Below are positions 1 to 11,640 of a stretch of DNA of 64,000 bases, piece by piece. The translations under genes were made by a program, and so were the position numbers. Where the stretch lies: positions 62,001-126,000 of the forward strand of contig NC_133295.1 in NCBI RefSeq assembly GCF_005239225.2, read 5' to 3'. Each line of letters starts with the position of its first letter. Within the stretch, counting starts at the first letter, position 1. The notes under the pieces are model-generated. The model ran no database searches. It was not told the origin of the DNA and saw only the letters and a program-made list of their open reading frames with translations. The DNA is from Populus alba. Its lineage: Eukaryota > Streptophyta > Magnoliopsida > Malpighiales > Salicaceae.

Positions 1-455
1 TTCATCTCACATTGATGAAAAATTTTATTTTGGTCTAAAAGTTTTTTTTATTATTTTTTAGTCACTAAGTTAGAGATAAGAGAGAAAAATTTACTTGAAA
101 ATGACAAGAGAGAAAAAAAATGATCGGTTGAAATTGATTACGGCTATGAAAAAAATTGATATTGTTGTCAAATGATTTCATTTAACAAGAGATGAGTTTT
201 GGTGTTCTTTAGCCTTTACCTTACCTGAAATTGTAAATTTAGTTTGGAAAGTTTTATAAATTTAGAATGATTTTTTTTTCAACTCACTATTAGGTTATTT
301 AATATTATAAATTAGTTTATTTGGGTCGAGAAATTTTTTAGATGTCTTTAAATAAAAACAGCTTAAAATTAAATTTGTGGTAGCTTTATTCTAGAAGAAC
401 AGATAATATTCATTTGTCACCTAATTTTACAAAGAAAAATTTATATATGCGGTAG

Positions 456-499
<44 letters not shown>

Positions 500-942
500 A
501 GGAACAAAATATTATAATAAATGTTTCATTTTAAATTTGCTTTTAAGATCATAATAAATTTTTATTTCGAAAACAATACATAAAATTTACAAAACATCTT
601 AATACTAGTTTTGCCTAAGTTATTGAGTGTTTTTTTTTTTTTATATAATTCAAAAAAAATACAAAGTTGAGATGAGAGTTTTAATGATAATATTAAAAAA
701 TTTCTTCATAATCTAAACATTAATTTTTAATATTTAAAAAAAGTTGTTTGACATTCAACATACCATAAGAAATAACCTAACTAAGAATTAATTTATTTCT
801 TCATTGTTGTTATTAATAGTATTTCCAGGTTGTACAATGATTTGATTTTTATTTTTATTAAAAAATAATATAAATTGTATCATCAAATTTTATTTAAAAA
901 TTAAAATTTAAAAATTGAAATAATTCTTTAACAATTTAATCT
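1..942. other. AT-rich intergenic DNA
   Basis: I see no gene here. The stretch is low-complexity A/T DNA with poly-A and poly-T tracts and one (TA)n run at 457-496. No open frame resembles a protein. Confidence 0.6.
457..496. repeat. (TA)n microsatellite
   Basis: About 20 uninterrupted TA units. Likely length-polymorphic. Confidence 0.95.
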
Positions 943-1230
943 ATCTAGTGTTAATTGGATTGTCGAGCATGTAACGTTTGTCTAGACTATGCATCTATCT
1001 GCCAGTTTAATGAAAATCTAGACATGGTTTTGGCAGTGAAAAACATCAATCTGATGTTGACTGCAAGTTAAAATCATGAAAAGTGAGACAAAAGCAACCT
1101 AGCTGGCTAGTAAAGTGTGGTGGGGATGGAGATCTGAAAGTGGTTCTCTGGCCCAAAGCAGACGTTGCTCTTTTATTTTTGGATGGTTGCCCGAGATTGA
1201 GAAATCCAGAATAGTACTCGTTTAGTGCTG
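943..1230 (+). repeat. LINE 5' region copy, inverted relative to 50130-50590
   Basis: Read on the plus strand, this segment matches the minus strand of 50130-50590. The shared blocks are the start (atctagtgtta), a central block around the sequence atggttttggc, and a long block through 1110-1230 that I judge by eye to be about 95 percent identical. Similarity stops abruptly near 1230, where the 50-kb copy runs on into acidic LINE ORF1-type sequence. It is therefore probably the truncated 5' end of the same LINE family, in the opposite orientation. The family assignment rests on the 50-kb copy. Confidence 0.65.
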
Positions 1231-1437
1231 GATTTTGAGATCCGACATCTGGAGTTTTTCTTTCCCACGTGTGGTTCATAAGAACAAGATATAAGTTGTC
1301 CATTGCAGTTACTGTACAGTCCAGAAACATCAAAGTTTGTTTTTCTAAGCTAGCCCGTACTTGTCAAGAGGATAGCAATTGAGTCTCAGATAGTACCTAT
1401 TCACATTTGCTACTATTTGTTTTTCTGATTTTGCGTA

Positions 1438-1600
1438 ATTTAAAAAAAAAAATATTTTTTTTATTTTAAATTAATATTTTTTAAATATTTTAAATCATTT
1501 TAATGTGTTGATATTAAAAATAATTTTTAAAAAATTAAAAAAATATTATTTTAATATATTTCCAAGTAAAAAATACTTTGAAAAGCAACCACAACTATAT
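1438..1600. repeat. Dispersed AT-rich MITE-like repeat, copy 1
   Basis: The wording pattern (long A/T blocks, an aatattattttaatatatt core, then an aaaaaatactttgaaaa edge) recurs in recognisable form at 27545-27680, 53210-53345 and 55810-55990. Dispersed short AT-rich copies without coding capacity fit a MITE family. No clean terminal inverted repeat or target duplication could be fixed by eye. Confidence 0.45.
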
Positions 1601-1752
1601 TTTTTAAAAATTCTTAAAAAGTCTTCATTATCTTCTATGGATTATCATATTATAGATTTAGCTTCTCCTTACAATTTCTCCACTGCTTCCAAATACACTC
1701 CATGAATGATCACCTACCATTCATAAACAAAAAGAAAAGATTCATTGTACAA

Positions 1753-1756
<4 letters not shown>

Positions 1757-1784
<28 letters not shown>
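1757..1784. repeat. (AT)n microsatellite
   Basis: About 14 AT units in AT-rich intergenic DNA. Confidence 0.95.
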
Positions 1785-1787
<3 letters not shown>

Positions 1788-2005
1788 CATTGAAAACCAA
1801 ATTCATCAAAAATTCTAAAAAAACCATTAATTTTTTTTCCAAAACAAATGTGCATTTAAAAAACATATAAAATTTAAAATTACCTCACTCTTAGAGAGGG
1901 CTCATCCTAGCACCTTCTCACCAATATACAAATACCACTTAACTATACCCAACCCAAACTACTCATCCTTATTTTTTTCTTTTTTTCTCACAACGGACTA
2001 AACTC

Positions 2006-2211
2006 TGTTAAACAATCTAAAAAAATAAAGAGAAATATAAAAATAAGAGAGGAGGAGGTTAGGGTTTCATTGATACTGTATGATCACAATAATCTAAAGG
2101 AATATATTTAACATAAATACAAAGAGATTATATATAGATTAATCTAAAAAAAAATAAAAATATTATTCTACCCTTAATAAATAAAACAAAATAACCATAT
2201 GTTTCTTAACA
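2006..2211 (-). repeat. Left (3') LTR of the decayed copia element
   Basis: It starts tgttaaac and ends cttaaca on the plus strand. It shares the blocks tttcattgatact/ccatgatcacaata and ttaataaataaaacaaaata with 5591-5786, with many substitutions between the copies, so the insertion is old. Confidence 0.7.
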
Positions 2212-2299
2212 TCTCTCCTCAAATTCAAGATGCGACAGCTATAAGCATTAATAGTTTGCCAACAAGAAAATGAAAACGGGAAATAAAATGCGACTTAGT

Positions 2300-3140
2300 A
2301 AATAAATTTCCAATCTACAAAGAAAAAGAAACAAAAGACAAAGTAATAATGTCATGCTTGAGATGATGGCGAGTAAGATGACAATCGATCTCAATGTGCT
2401 TAGTTCGTTCATGAAAAAACAAATTGTGAGCAATCTGAATAAAACTCTGGTTGTCACAATATATAGGAGTGGGATGAGAAATGAAAAACTTACATATCTG
2501 CAAATAACCAAATAACCAAATAATCTATTTGGTAGTAGATTTCATAGCACTATATTTGGTGATTGAGGATTTTGAAGATTGAGAAACAATTGATTGTTTC
2601 TTATTATTCCAAGAAATAAGAGAATAACCTAAAAAGATACAGAAACTAGTAACAAACTTGCGATTTGTGAGATCACTATCATTATTAGCATTAGAATATG
2701 CACACAACTCTAAGAAAGAGGTGGATATAAGTAAAAGACTCTAAAAGATTGTACCTCGAAGATATCCAAAATACAAAGAACACCTGCCCAATAAATGGTA
2801 GTAGGAGAAGCAACAAACTCACTAACAACATGAACAACATATGCAATATATGGATTAGTAATAGTGAGATATATCAAGCTCTCAATAATAGTATAATATA
2901 AAGTAGGATCTGACAAAGGTAAACCATCAGAAAAAAAAAAAATACTTTGTGTTAACCTTAATAGGAGTATCTACAATCTTATTATCAGTAAGTTTAGCCT
3001 GCTCAAGAATATCTGCAACATATTTTGACTAAGAAATGAGATATAATCTCTAGGTGAATAGACTACCTCAAAACCCAAGAAATATCGTAGAGAACATGAG
3101 ATGATAAACTATCAGAATCCTTATAAAAAAAGATTCATAT
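2300..3140 (-). pseudogene. Copia RT C-terminal part and RNase H remnant
   Basis: Minus-strand frames read in succession as late reverse transcriptase (a DPTLYYTIIESLIYLT stretch at 2830-2910 and an AKLTDNK stretch near 2990), the RNase H core (a VTSFCIFLGYSLISWNNKK stretch at 2590-2660) and the RNase H C-terminus (IYCDNQSFIQIAHN followed by FFHERTKHIEIDCH, near 2380-2465). These are standard copia landmarks. The pieces lie in different frames with stops between them. The YVDD-containing half of the reverse transcriptase is absent, so a deletion joins this region to integrase sequence at about 3140. Confidence 0.8.
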
Positions 3141-3169
3141 GAATAAGATCGGATCTAGTCAAGTTATGA

Positions 3170-3655
3170 GTAGTTAAGGTGTATGCTTGAGAAAGACAAT
3201 ATGACGAGACACATAAAGTTTTTGAGTCATTAAATCAAAACAACAATACATCTTTTTACCTTCACCATAATCAAGAAAGACACGAATAATAGATTGAAAG
3301 GGAAATTTATTGTGTTCTATATGAGGATGAAGAATAAAACAAGTACAATAAAAAACTCTAAAGAACAAATAATCAAGGGCATACCTATATAACTTTTTAA
3401 AATAAGAAAAACTTGAAATATGAGAAGATAGAATTGTATTATGTAGACCTATAGTAGGAAGAACAGCTTCTCCCTAAAACACACTAGGAACAAAAGTAGA
3501 CAACAAGAAAGAACAACTAGTTTCAACAATGTACATATGTTTTCTTTTAGCACGCTATTTTGCTCAAGAGTATCTATATATGAAATTTGGTGAATGGTTC
3601 CATCTAAGGTAAGCAACTCATAAAATCTATTAGAGGTGTATTTCTCACCCAAATC
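3170..3655 (-). pseudogene. Copia integrase remnant
   Basis: Two minus-strand frames recall the copia integrase core and C-terminal region. One (3449-3652) reads YTSNRFYELLTLDGTIHQ and runs on to LEQNSV, the region before the catalytic glutamate. The other (3174-3368) reads CFILHPHIEHNKFPFQS followed by VSRHIVFL, the typical integrase tail. Frameshifts separate them. Confidence 0.75.
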
Positions 3656-4279
3656 ATACCTAAAACATTTGATAATAGCATAATGTTGAGTTTTAACAAG
3701 AGCTTAAAAAGCTTTATATATCTCAAAAAATTTAGAACAATGTTTCATTAAATAAACCAATAATAATAAGTATGATCATCAAAAAAAAAATTAACATCAA
3801 GACCCTCCTTTTATGATAATAGAAGAAGATTCTTATACATCAGAATGAATCAAATCAAATGAAAAAGAAAAAAATAGAAATACTTTGATTAAAAAGTAAA
3901 GCGGAAAATTTTATTAGTCTGCATCCATTACAATAAAAAATATCACAAGTTTGTAAATTTCATAAAGCTCCTGTGAATGCCAAAAATCTTAAATGAGAAG
4001 ATGAAACATAACCTAAATGAGAATGTCATAAATAAAAACTAGAAGAAGAAGGACTCAAATGAAAAGAAGGCAAATCAACACTAGTAGCAGCAGTAGCAGC
4101 CGATACTTTTAACTCATCTAAAATATATATTCCTTTCTACCTATGAGCTATCTTGATCAACTTTTAAAACTACAAATCTATACACATAAAAAAAAAACTA
4201 AATAATCACTAAAATCACATGATGTGAGTTTCAGAATAAAATAAACATTAGAGAAAAACAAGTGATGTGTGACTATAAT

Positions 4280-4410
4280 TAACAGCTGCTAAGGGCATGC
4301 GAGTGCCATCAACAGTCATGATAGGAATAGAAGGTGAAGAGGACACAAAAGCAAAATATGAAAAATCTAGAGATATATGATGTGAAGCACCAAAATCCAA
4401 GACTCATTCA
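4280..4410 (-). pseudogene. Copia aspartic protease remnant
   Basis: The minus-strand translation contains VLDFGASHHIS followed by about 35 further residues without a stop, including a VDGTRMPL stretch. This is the copia protease active-site region, where D-S/T-G is usual; here the second residue is phenylalanine. The gag region to its right (about 4500-5500) is too decayed to read reliably. Confidence 0.6.
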
Positions 4411-5247
4411 GAATATAACATACTTGAAGAACTATGAGGCAACTAACCTAAAAAAAAAGAAGCGGACATAGGTTCTGACTGTAATGAGAGAAACTTTTGA
4501 AATTGTTCAACCAGAATGCTAGGATCGGTGAAAGAACCTGATGAAACTGTTGTTGCTATATTATGGTGTGATGGTTTGTAGCTCTTAGATGGTCTATACG
4601 CATTAGATTGTAACTGGCAGCCAAACTTCTAAGCTTAATTCTACTGTCTTAACTTGAGATATTAAGCCTTTTAATGACATTTCTGTTTATAGAAACTGCA
4701 CTCATCAAAGGCAACCCTTATGTAATTTGTATTCTAAGTATTAGAGAATGATTTAGAAGGTACTGTTAGCATATAAGGATTAGAAGTAAAAAGAATTCTC
4801 TTTTCAGAATAAGACTAAAGATGTATTTTTTCAGCTAATAACTCACTGACAATTAAGTCAACAAAAGGTAATGGAGAATGATGCAAAATTGAACCTCTAA
4901 GTCCTTTAAAATCATTGTGAAACACTGTTAAAAAAATGTATCAATCGTTGTTGCTCTCTACAAGTAATATAATCATTACATGCCTTTAATTTTGCTGATT
5001 CTATAAGAGCCAATTAATCCCAAAGATCTGTCATGGCAGAATAAAACTCCTGTATATTTATATTTTCCTGATGAAGAGGTCGTATGTCATTCTTTAATTG
5101 ATATTGCTTTCCAAAATTTGATTGTGTGAATAATCTTTGCTGATGATCTCAAATCTTCTTTGTTGTCTCATACTTCACCAACTGTATACCTATGGAATGT
5201 TCAAAATAATTGTTAATCCAAGTAATAATCTTTGCATTGTTTACTTC

Positions 5248-5268
5248 TATATATATATATATATATAT
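5248..5268. repeat. (TA)n microsatellite inside the copia remnant
   Basis: About ten TA units in the decayed gag region. Confidence 0.9.
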
Positions 5269-5590
5269 CAAAGTAACATAACCCTCATCAGTATTCTTAT
5301 ATATCATAGAAGTTCCACTAACATATCCCCTCATTATTTTACCTTTAAAAAAATTTCTCATCACATAACTTCAATACGAATATTTCTTTCCATCCAAACT
5401 TACGCTCACAGACTGAAGCAAATTATCTTTTTCAGTAGCCATAATCAACAAACAAAGAAAACTAGAACGCAAAAGAAAAGAAAACGAAATACTATATTGT
5501 AGAAACCAAACAAATATCTTCTTAAAATTAGATTTGTGAAAGCTATGTTTAAGATTAATTCTCGTTCCATGAAACTATGCTTTGATATCA

Positions 5591-5786
5591 TATTAAACAA
5601 TTTAAAAAAATAAAAAGAAATAGAAAAATAATAGAAAAAGAGCCTAGAGTTTCATTGATACCATGTGATCACAATAATAAAAAAAAAATAAGTTTAACCC
5701 AAATATAAAAAATTATATACAAACTAAACTTTAAAAAAAAAAAAAAAAACTACTTCACCTTTAATAAATAAAACAAAATAATCCAA
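5591..5786 (-). repeat. Right (5') LTR of the decayed copia element
   Basis: It aligns with 2006-2211 over most of its length and follows directly after a degenerate initiator-Met primer-binding site (gctttgatatca, 5579-5590). Its outer end lacks the last dozen bases seen in the left LTR. Confidence 0.65.
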
Positions 5787-6261
5787 AACTCAAACACGGA
5801 ATTTGAGGGAGGGCTGATGAGATCGTATTGTTGCCTTGGTGGCTTCTTGATGTTAATCTCTTGATGCCTTTTGAGTGTGAATTGACCCTTGAAAATTAAA
5901 CCCCCAAGGCTTTTACATCCTCAAAGATGCTTCCATGTCTAGATACCAAATTGAGCAATGACCTTCAAATTCAGGAGGCCCGTACTCTTTCAAACCAGAA
6001 GGCCCAAAACTGAGCCGCCGCCACCGCAAAACCACATCATCCAACTAACCTGTTAGATGGGAAGCCATGGGGTCCCGTTTCTATGTAGTTAACTTACTCC
6101 ATCTGAAGAAGACTAGCTGTTGAATTTTCAACCTCTCCTCCACCTTCCTTGAAAATTCTCACATTTCCATTCTCAACACCAAAAGAACTCCAATACCATC
6201 ATTTAACCTCATCGCCGAAACACCCTAACAAAACACAAAAGATCCATCCTTTGCCTAAAAG
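5787..6261 (+). promoter_or_regulatory. TTG1 upstream region and 5' leader
   Basis: About 470 bp lie between the copia remnant and the TTG1 start codon. No clear TATA box is visible. The last 140 bases are C/T-rich (for example caacctctcctccaccttcc at 6130-6149), typical of a plant 5' leader. The transcription start cannot be fixed from sequence alone. Confidence 0.45.
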
Positions 6262-7284
6262 ATGGAGAATTCAACCCAAGAATCCCATCTAAGATCAGAA
6301 AACACTGTAACCTATGAATCCCCATACCCTCTCTATGCCATGGCAATCTCTTCAACCGCATCTCGCGCAAACCAATACCAGCGGATTGCCTTAGGTAGCT
6401 TCATTGAAGACTACAACAACCGTATAGACATCGTCTCTTTTGACCCTGAAACCCTCTCTATCAAAACCCACCAAAATCTCTCTGTTGAGCACCCTTATCC
6501 ACCCACAAAGCTCATGTTTAGCCCTTCATCTCTTCACAAGTCCAATGACCTCTTAGCCTCTTCTGGTGACTATCTTCGATTGTGGGAAGTTAGAGACTCT
6601 GCTTCTGTTGAGCCTCTTTTGGTGCTTAACAATAGTAAGACAAGTGAGTTTTGTTCCCCTTTAACTTCTTTTGACTGGAATGATATTGAACCTAAGAGAA
6701 TTGGTACTTGTAGTATTGATACAACTTGTACTATTTGGGATATTGAAAAGGGTGTTGTTGAAACACAACTTATAGCTCATGATAAAGAGGTTCATGATAT
6801 TGCTTGGGGAGAAGCAAGGGTTTTTGCTTCAGTTTCTGCTGATGGGTCAGTTAGGATTTTTGATTTAAGAGATAAGGAACATTCTACTATTATATATGAG
6901 AGTCCTAGACCTGATACACCCTTGTTGAGATTGGCTTGGAACAAACAGGATTTGAGGTATATGGCTACAATATTGATGGATAGTAATAAAGTTGTGATCT
7001 TGGATATTAGGTCTCCAACAATCCCTGTTGCTGAGTTGGAGAGGCATATGGCGAGTGTGAATGCTATTGCTTGGGCTCCGCAGAGTTGTAGGCATATTTG
7101 TTCTGCTGGTGATGATTCACAGGCACTCATTTGGGAGTTACCTACTGTGGCTGGGCCTAATGGGATTGATCCAATGTCTATGTGCTCCGCTACTTCTGAA
7201 ATTAACCAGCTTCGATGGTCTGCTGCACTGCCTGATTGGATTGCTATCGCGTTTTCAAACAAAATGCAGCTTTTAAAAGTTTGA
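6262..7284 (+). CDS. TTG1: TTG1-type WD40-repeat protein
   Basis: Intact 340-residue, single-exon frame. It closely follows Arabidopsis TRANSPARENT TESTA GLABRA1 (341 residues, as I recall it), including near-identical blocks such as [34 protein letters not shown] and [22 protein letters not shown]1 is the WD40 scaffold of the MYB-bHLH-WD40 complex that switches on anthocyanin and proanthocyanidin genes and controls trichome, root-hair and seed-coat mucilage fate, acting in nucleus and cytoplasm. WD-type blade ends are visible at residues 107-109 (LWE), 159-160 (WD), 200-201 (FD), 248-249 (LD) and 291-292 (WE). The start fits: aaaagATGG context, and the N-terminus aligns with the family (an SPYPLYAMA stretch at 20-28). 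The C-terminus KMQLLKV is complete. No internal defect is seen. A candidate AATAAA lies at 7791, about 500 nt downstream. LWD1/LWD2 are the nearest alternatives, but the sequence fits TTG1 better. Confidence 0.96.
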   Translation: MENSTQESHLRSENTVTYESPYPLYAMAISSTASRANQYQRIALGSFIEDYNNRIDIVSFDPETLSIKTHQNLSVEHPYPPTKLMFSPSSLHKSNDLLASSGDYLRLWEVRDSASVEPLLVLNNSKTSEFCSPLTSFDWNDIEPKRIGTCSIDTTCTIWDIEKGVVETQLIAHDKEVHDIAWGEARVFASVSADGSVRIFDLRDKEHSTIIYESPRPDTPLLRLAWNKQDLRYMATILMDSNKVVILDIRSPTIPVAELERHMASVNAIAWAPQSCRHICSAGDDSQALIWELPTVAGPNGIDPMSMCSATSEINQLRWSAALPDWIAIAFSNKMQLLKV

Positions 7285-8650
7285 GGTGAATTGATAATCA
7301 TTTTTTGGTGTATTACATTTGATGTTAATTGTTAGTGTGTTATCTTTGATGTTAAATTTTAGTGGTGGAAACTTGAGAGTGTTTCTAGTTAGGTTTTTGC
7401 TTCCTTTGGTTGAATTCAGATTGATTCATCTTGTCTTATATGTCCTTTTATCCCGTTTTAGTGCTACTGACTTTTGCTTGGACGCGTTCTATCTAGTTGT
7501 ATTGCTAATTAATTCTGCTTAGCTGTGACTAAATATACCAAAATAACATGTTACTATTCTCAATGCCAACAAAAGTTTGTCTTCATGTTGATTTTATTTT
7601 AATTGACAAACGATGCTGTGGAACTATTAAGATAACAATTGAATTGCTCCTTACAAAACTACTTTGCGGCCTTCTTTTATGCCTGTGTAGCATTTTAGTT
7701 GTTGTCTGCTGTTCTACGGATGGACAGAATTGTTGTTTACCTTGTGCAATATAATTACTTGAATCCATGCCGTTCAAAGTTTGATTGCAAAATAAATGTT
7801 GAGAATTTTGCATCTTCGGGTTCTTTGTCCCCCTTGCTCCTCTTGGATTCGAGGTTGCTTTTAGGCTCTTAGTTTTCAGCTCACTTTTACATCCTCCAGG
7901 ACTTCCTTTTCTAAATGTTTGGTTGCTTGTCCGTTTTGCCTATGTTCTACAGCCTGGCCCGCAATTTTCCTTGGACATTGTTGTTGAATGGCTTGGTTAT
8001 GATCCAGTCTTTGGTTGGTAGTATTTATGGCCATGATGAATGCATCTTTTAAATCCACCCTCAACAATAGTTGCCTCTTTTGAGTCCGTTTCTTCTTTTA
8101 TTTTGCAAGACAGACAGATTGCTAGTGATGAAGGAGGGAGCTAGCAAGGGTCCTGGATAGTTCAAATCAAATTCCAATCTATTTTCTAATTTGTAATGTA
8201 TCCATCCAATCTGACTTTAGTTTCTTTGTGGATCATTATGGAGAGTTTTGAACATCGATGACACCTGTCTTCAATCTGGTCAAGTTCATGGACTCATCCC
8301 CCTTATTATGCTGATGCAGTTGTGTTTTATAACTTCTTCATTGTATAAAAACTGTTACATCTCATGGAAAATTCTGCTTTGCATTTACCTAGCTTTTATC
8401 ATAGAAAGTAGAGCTGAAACGTTTTATCATTGTAAAGTTTGTCTTGGCTTCTTTGCTCCCTTTATGTTAAGCATGCCTTGTTCCTATTTAAAAGATCATG
8501 GTATACCATGTTTGGAGTGCCCTGCGAAGTTGTCTTACGTTCGAAACTCGTAATAACTATTGATATTAACCCTGAGGCTCGATTAAAGTTTGATTTGTTG
8601 AAAACTTTCGTGGCAGTGATTATTCATTGGTGCACCTGTTAGAAAATTTG
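7285..8650. other. TTG1 3' flank
   Basis: T/G-rich, moderately complex DNA without convincing coding frames. It probably includes the TTG1 3' UTR; AATAAA at 7791-7796 is the best polyadenylation candidate. No transposon domain is recognised. Confidence 0.5.
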
Positions 8651-9720
8651 TTTATAAACATGGTCAATGAGCACACAAATAAATAAATTAAAAGTGTGTT
8701 TACAGTGTTTCGTCAGAGAGTCCAGAAACTTGAAAATATCCAATAATTCTCCGACAAAATTGGTTGGGATATTTTTTCACGGACTCGCAGTTATAAATTT
8801 TTATATTCAGTGGTAATTCTATTAGTATTTTAGTGATTTTATTTTCATGTTCATTTATTATAATCTTGATTGTATTTTTTTTAACCTAAAATCAAAACAA
8901 CAAATTTGAACAACAAAATTTTATAATATTAATTTAACAGTTAATGTAAATATCTTCATTACAATAATAAGAAAAATTCATAACAAGATAGAGTTGAAAG
9001 TAGAAGAGGAGGAAATAATCCTGAACCGGGAGGTCCAAGATGTACAAAAATGGGAGGATAATATGTCGACTAGCATGTATGTATTTGCTCTCATTACTTA
9101 TTATTTTGTTCTTCGTATTTTGCCTTCGGATCGGCCTTCAGAACACACAATCGTTTCTCAAACTATCTCCTGAATGATCAATAGTGGCTAGCTTGGGTTG
9201 GGTTATGGGCTATCTACATTAAAAAAAAAAAAAAAAAAAAAACCTATAATCTATACTCATATCTCAAGCTATAGTCATAGACATATTGTAATCTCGATTC
9301 CTATCAGGTTTATCAGTAGCTTCGGCTCCCAATCACAATTGAGGATCATATTTCAGATAGGTAGAAGTGTCCTTTTTGTGTTTTGCATGCTTGATGGTGT
9401 TATATGTTTTCTATAAAAAAAGGAGGGGTCAAATTTCAAAATCCAAGTAAAAAATATAAAAAACAAAAGTCAAGTCTATTATAACTTTTCAAAAATTACA
9501 TGCAATAAACGCTTCAGCTTTGTTATCGATAAAATATTGCAACCCTTTTACCTTATCTTTTTTTCTTATGTGTTTCAACATATAACTCCATCAAGATAAT
9601 TCACATCTAAACTATATAGCCTACAAAATAAATCCTTTGTTAAAAATTATCATAAATAAACATTAAGTTTACATTTGCAGAAAAATATTTAAAAGACATT
9701 ACATGTATTATCAAGCATTT
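8651..9720. other. Unassigned intergenic DNA
   Basis: No gene recognised. It contains an A20 tract at about 9219-9240 and otherwise AT-rich DNA. Confidence 0.4.
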
Positions 9721-9978
9721 TCAATGTTTTGTAAAAGGAAGCGATTCACTAGTGATTTTGCTCATGGAACCATGAGTCTCTTTATTTTTGTTTTGAGACT
9801 CGTATGACAAGCGCCTTCTGAAATCCAATACTATAAATTCTTGAAATTTTTTCCAATTACTTTTTTGTGATGTGACTTGGTCTATAATTTTTTCATAGCG
9901 CAATGTCATCATACTCGACTGAGCATATTTGTTAGCATTATACCACAAATCATGTAACCTCCTGGTTAAGAAAATCAT
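9721..9978 (-). other. Unrecognised 85-codon frame
   Basis: A minus-strand frame starting at an ATG, rich in K, S, N and aromatic residues (for example an LRYEKIIDQVTSQK stretch). It shows no motif I recognise and has no upstream promoter signal. Together with other short minus-strand frames at 10441-10879 it may be debris of a multi-exon transposon gene. It could equally be chance. Confidence 0.2.
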
Positions 9979-10631
9979 TAAAAAGAAATATATAAATTTG
10001 ACATGTTACAGCTTACCTAATTGAATTGTGATTTTCCTAGACTTTCCTGGCCAACTCCTCATTTTTTCCATCTCAGAAAAAAAAAATTATCATAATTAAT
10101 TTTGTAAATTAATTATGTCTCTAAATTTAAAAAACTACATATTAACTAAAAAGTAGGGATTATTTATCTTCTAACTTTAAAATTTCCCCATGAAATTTTA
10201 ATCATACTCATCCATTTAGGATGATCTTGAAGTTGATTTCATTTAAACAATAGTTCTTCCATCAAACATTTAATCATGAATGTTATCCTATGAGCAAGTT
10301 TAATATTTGTAAACCTAAAAATCATTTAATCAAAGCCTTTTTCATTTTTCATTAATGAAAAAAATTTAAATAACTTAATACAAATCTTCAATAATGATTA
10401 AAAAAAAAAACATGACTTACATGATGAGGTCGGTCTTCTATTAAACAATAATCTTGTCAAACATGAAGTCTATAGAAAATGAGATTTTGGCTCTGCAACC
10501 CATATTAAACGAGCCTTGATTGGTAATGTGTACAATAGGTTTCTTTTCATGATCGACATCTAAATGCATAGCAGACTTATCGACACTACTACTTGATGAA
10601 GTAATAATGCTAATATTCAACTTGGAACCTT

Positions 10632-10920
10632 TTTCTCGCCGTTTTGACAATATAATTTACCAGGATACTAATCTTTGTTATCCGAGAGATTAGTCTCTTC
10701 AATTTCTCATTACTCAGGGTGTCAATCACATTCATCAAAGAAGTAAATTTTTTTAATCGCCTGCTAACCAGCACACTAATCTCCTTAACCGATGAGTTAG
10801 TTTTCTCAAATTTCCCATTAAATATGGCAATAATCCCATTAGCCAAAGAGTTAGTTTTTTCAAATTGCTTATTAAACAAGGCACTAATCCTATTAATTAG
10901 GGAGTTAGTTTCTCAAATTT
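10632..10920 (-). repeat. 54-bp tandem repeat, about 5 copies, in frame on the minus strand
   Basis: Units start at about 10632, 10686, 10740, 10794, 10848 and 10902, exactly 54 bp apart. Most of the clear units carry a gagttagttt-like start. Because 54 is divisible by three, a minus-strand frame (10610-10879) stays open and encodes an 18-residue repeat with a consensus like FEKTNS followed by a hydrophobic half, resembling an amphipathic helix or coiled coil. Copies differ from each other by many substitutions while keeping the frame. No known protein is recognised. Confidence 0.75.
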
Positions 10921-11029
10921 CTTCTTGTTTCCATTCACAACTCTAGACAAAGATTAAATAGAAATAATAAAACCATTATTCAAAAACTAAATAATTTCCT
11001 ACAAGGTGTCAAACACCTACCTGATGTTT

Positions 11030-11640
11030 ATACGTCCGAGCTGGTCCCATGTTGTTGATTGGGTCCCATGGCCTCTTTTATATCAATAAAATCAACACAT
11101 CATTGGATATTAACCCATAATATCTGTCGCGCGTGGCCATGCGACGTCATCTAGAGACGATGGAGGCTTTTGTTATGTCTCTTGTGTGAGGTGTTGTGTG
11201 TTTGAAATAGATTTTGGATTTAATCATAAAATTATGATTAATGTTCAGGAGTCGTCACCTAGTATTATGGTTGTTGTAACCCAATTTTGGCCCATTGGAT
11301 TTTAATTTAATTTTATATGGTTTAAAATGTAAAATTAAAATATCAGAGGTTTATTTCGATAAAAAGTTTGATTTGTCAACTTGCGTGAAAACTAGGGACT
11401 ACAATATGCTTTTGTCATTCTATCTTTATCTTCAAGATAATCATTGTCTTCAAGATAATAATAGTTATCTGTTTTTAAATTTGATTCTTAATCAAATTTA
11501 AATTTCAAATAAGAGAATGAGCTTGATTGAAACTTGGTTTCTCACACGCGATGAGACTCTTACATTATAAATATAAATCTCAGTGTAGGCAGAAGAGGAG
11601 GCAGAGTAAACCCCATGAAAAAATCATTACCAGAAACCCT
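11030..11640. other. LTR-like DNA of a large decayed retroelement
   Basis: It contains the module ggagtcgtcacctagtatta (11248), seen inverted at 13653 and 19421, and a TATA-like tataaatataaat near 11566-11578 followed by leader-like sequence. This resembles promoter and leader of a Ty3/gypsy-type LTR. Boundaries cannot be set. Confidence 0.4.

Larger units (their letters stand above)
1231..2005. other. Intergenic DNA with a MITE-like stretch
   Basis: No gene seen. An AT-rich MITE-like stretch lies at 1438-1600 and a (TA)n run at 1757-1784. The rest is unremarkable. Confidence 0.5.
2006..5786 (-). mobile_element. Decayed Ty1/copia retrotransposon
   Basis: Two similar end segments (2006-2211 and 5591-5786) flank degraded copia protein sequence read on the minus strand, in the copia order protease, integrase, reverse transcriptase, RNase H from right to left. 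A degenerate primer-binding site (gctttgatatca, rightmost end) adjoins the right LTR, and a purine-rich tract on the minus strand adjoins the left one. The pentamer aactc lies just outside both ends (2001-2005 and 5787-5791), a possible target duplication. Stops and frameshifts are numerous and the first half of the reverse transcriptase is missing, so the element cannot be autonomous. It ends about 475 bp before the TTG1 start codon. Confidence 0.82.

Noticed and set aside
5137..5502. A 121-codon plus-strand frame
   Set aside because: It runs antisense through the decayed copia gag region and a TA microsatellite; no protein features.
6792..7301. A 169-codon frame antisense to TTG1
   Set aside because: A shadow of the conserved TTG1 coding sequence on the other strand; no independent support.
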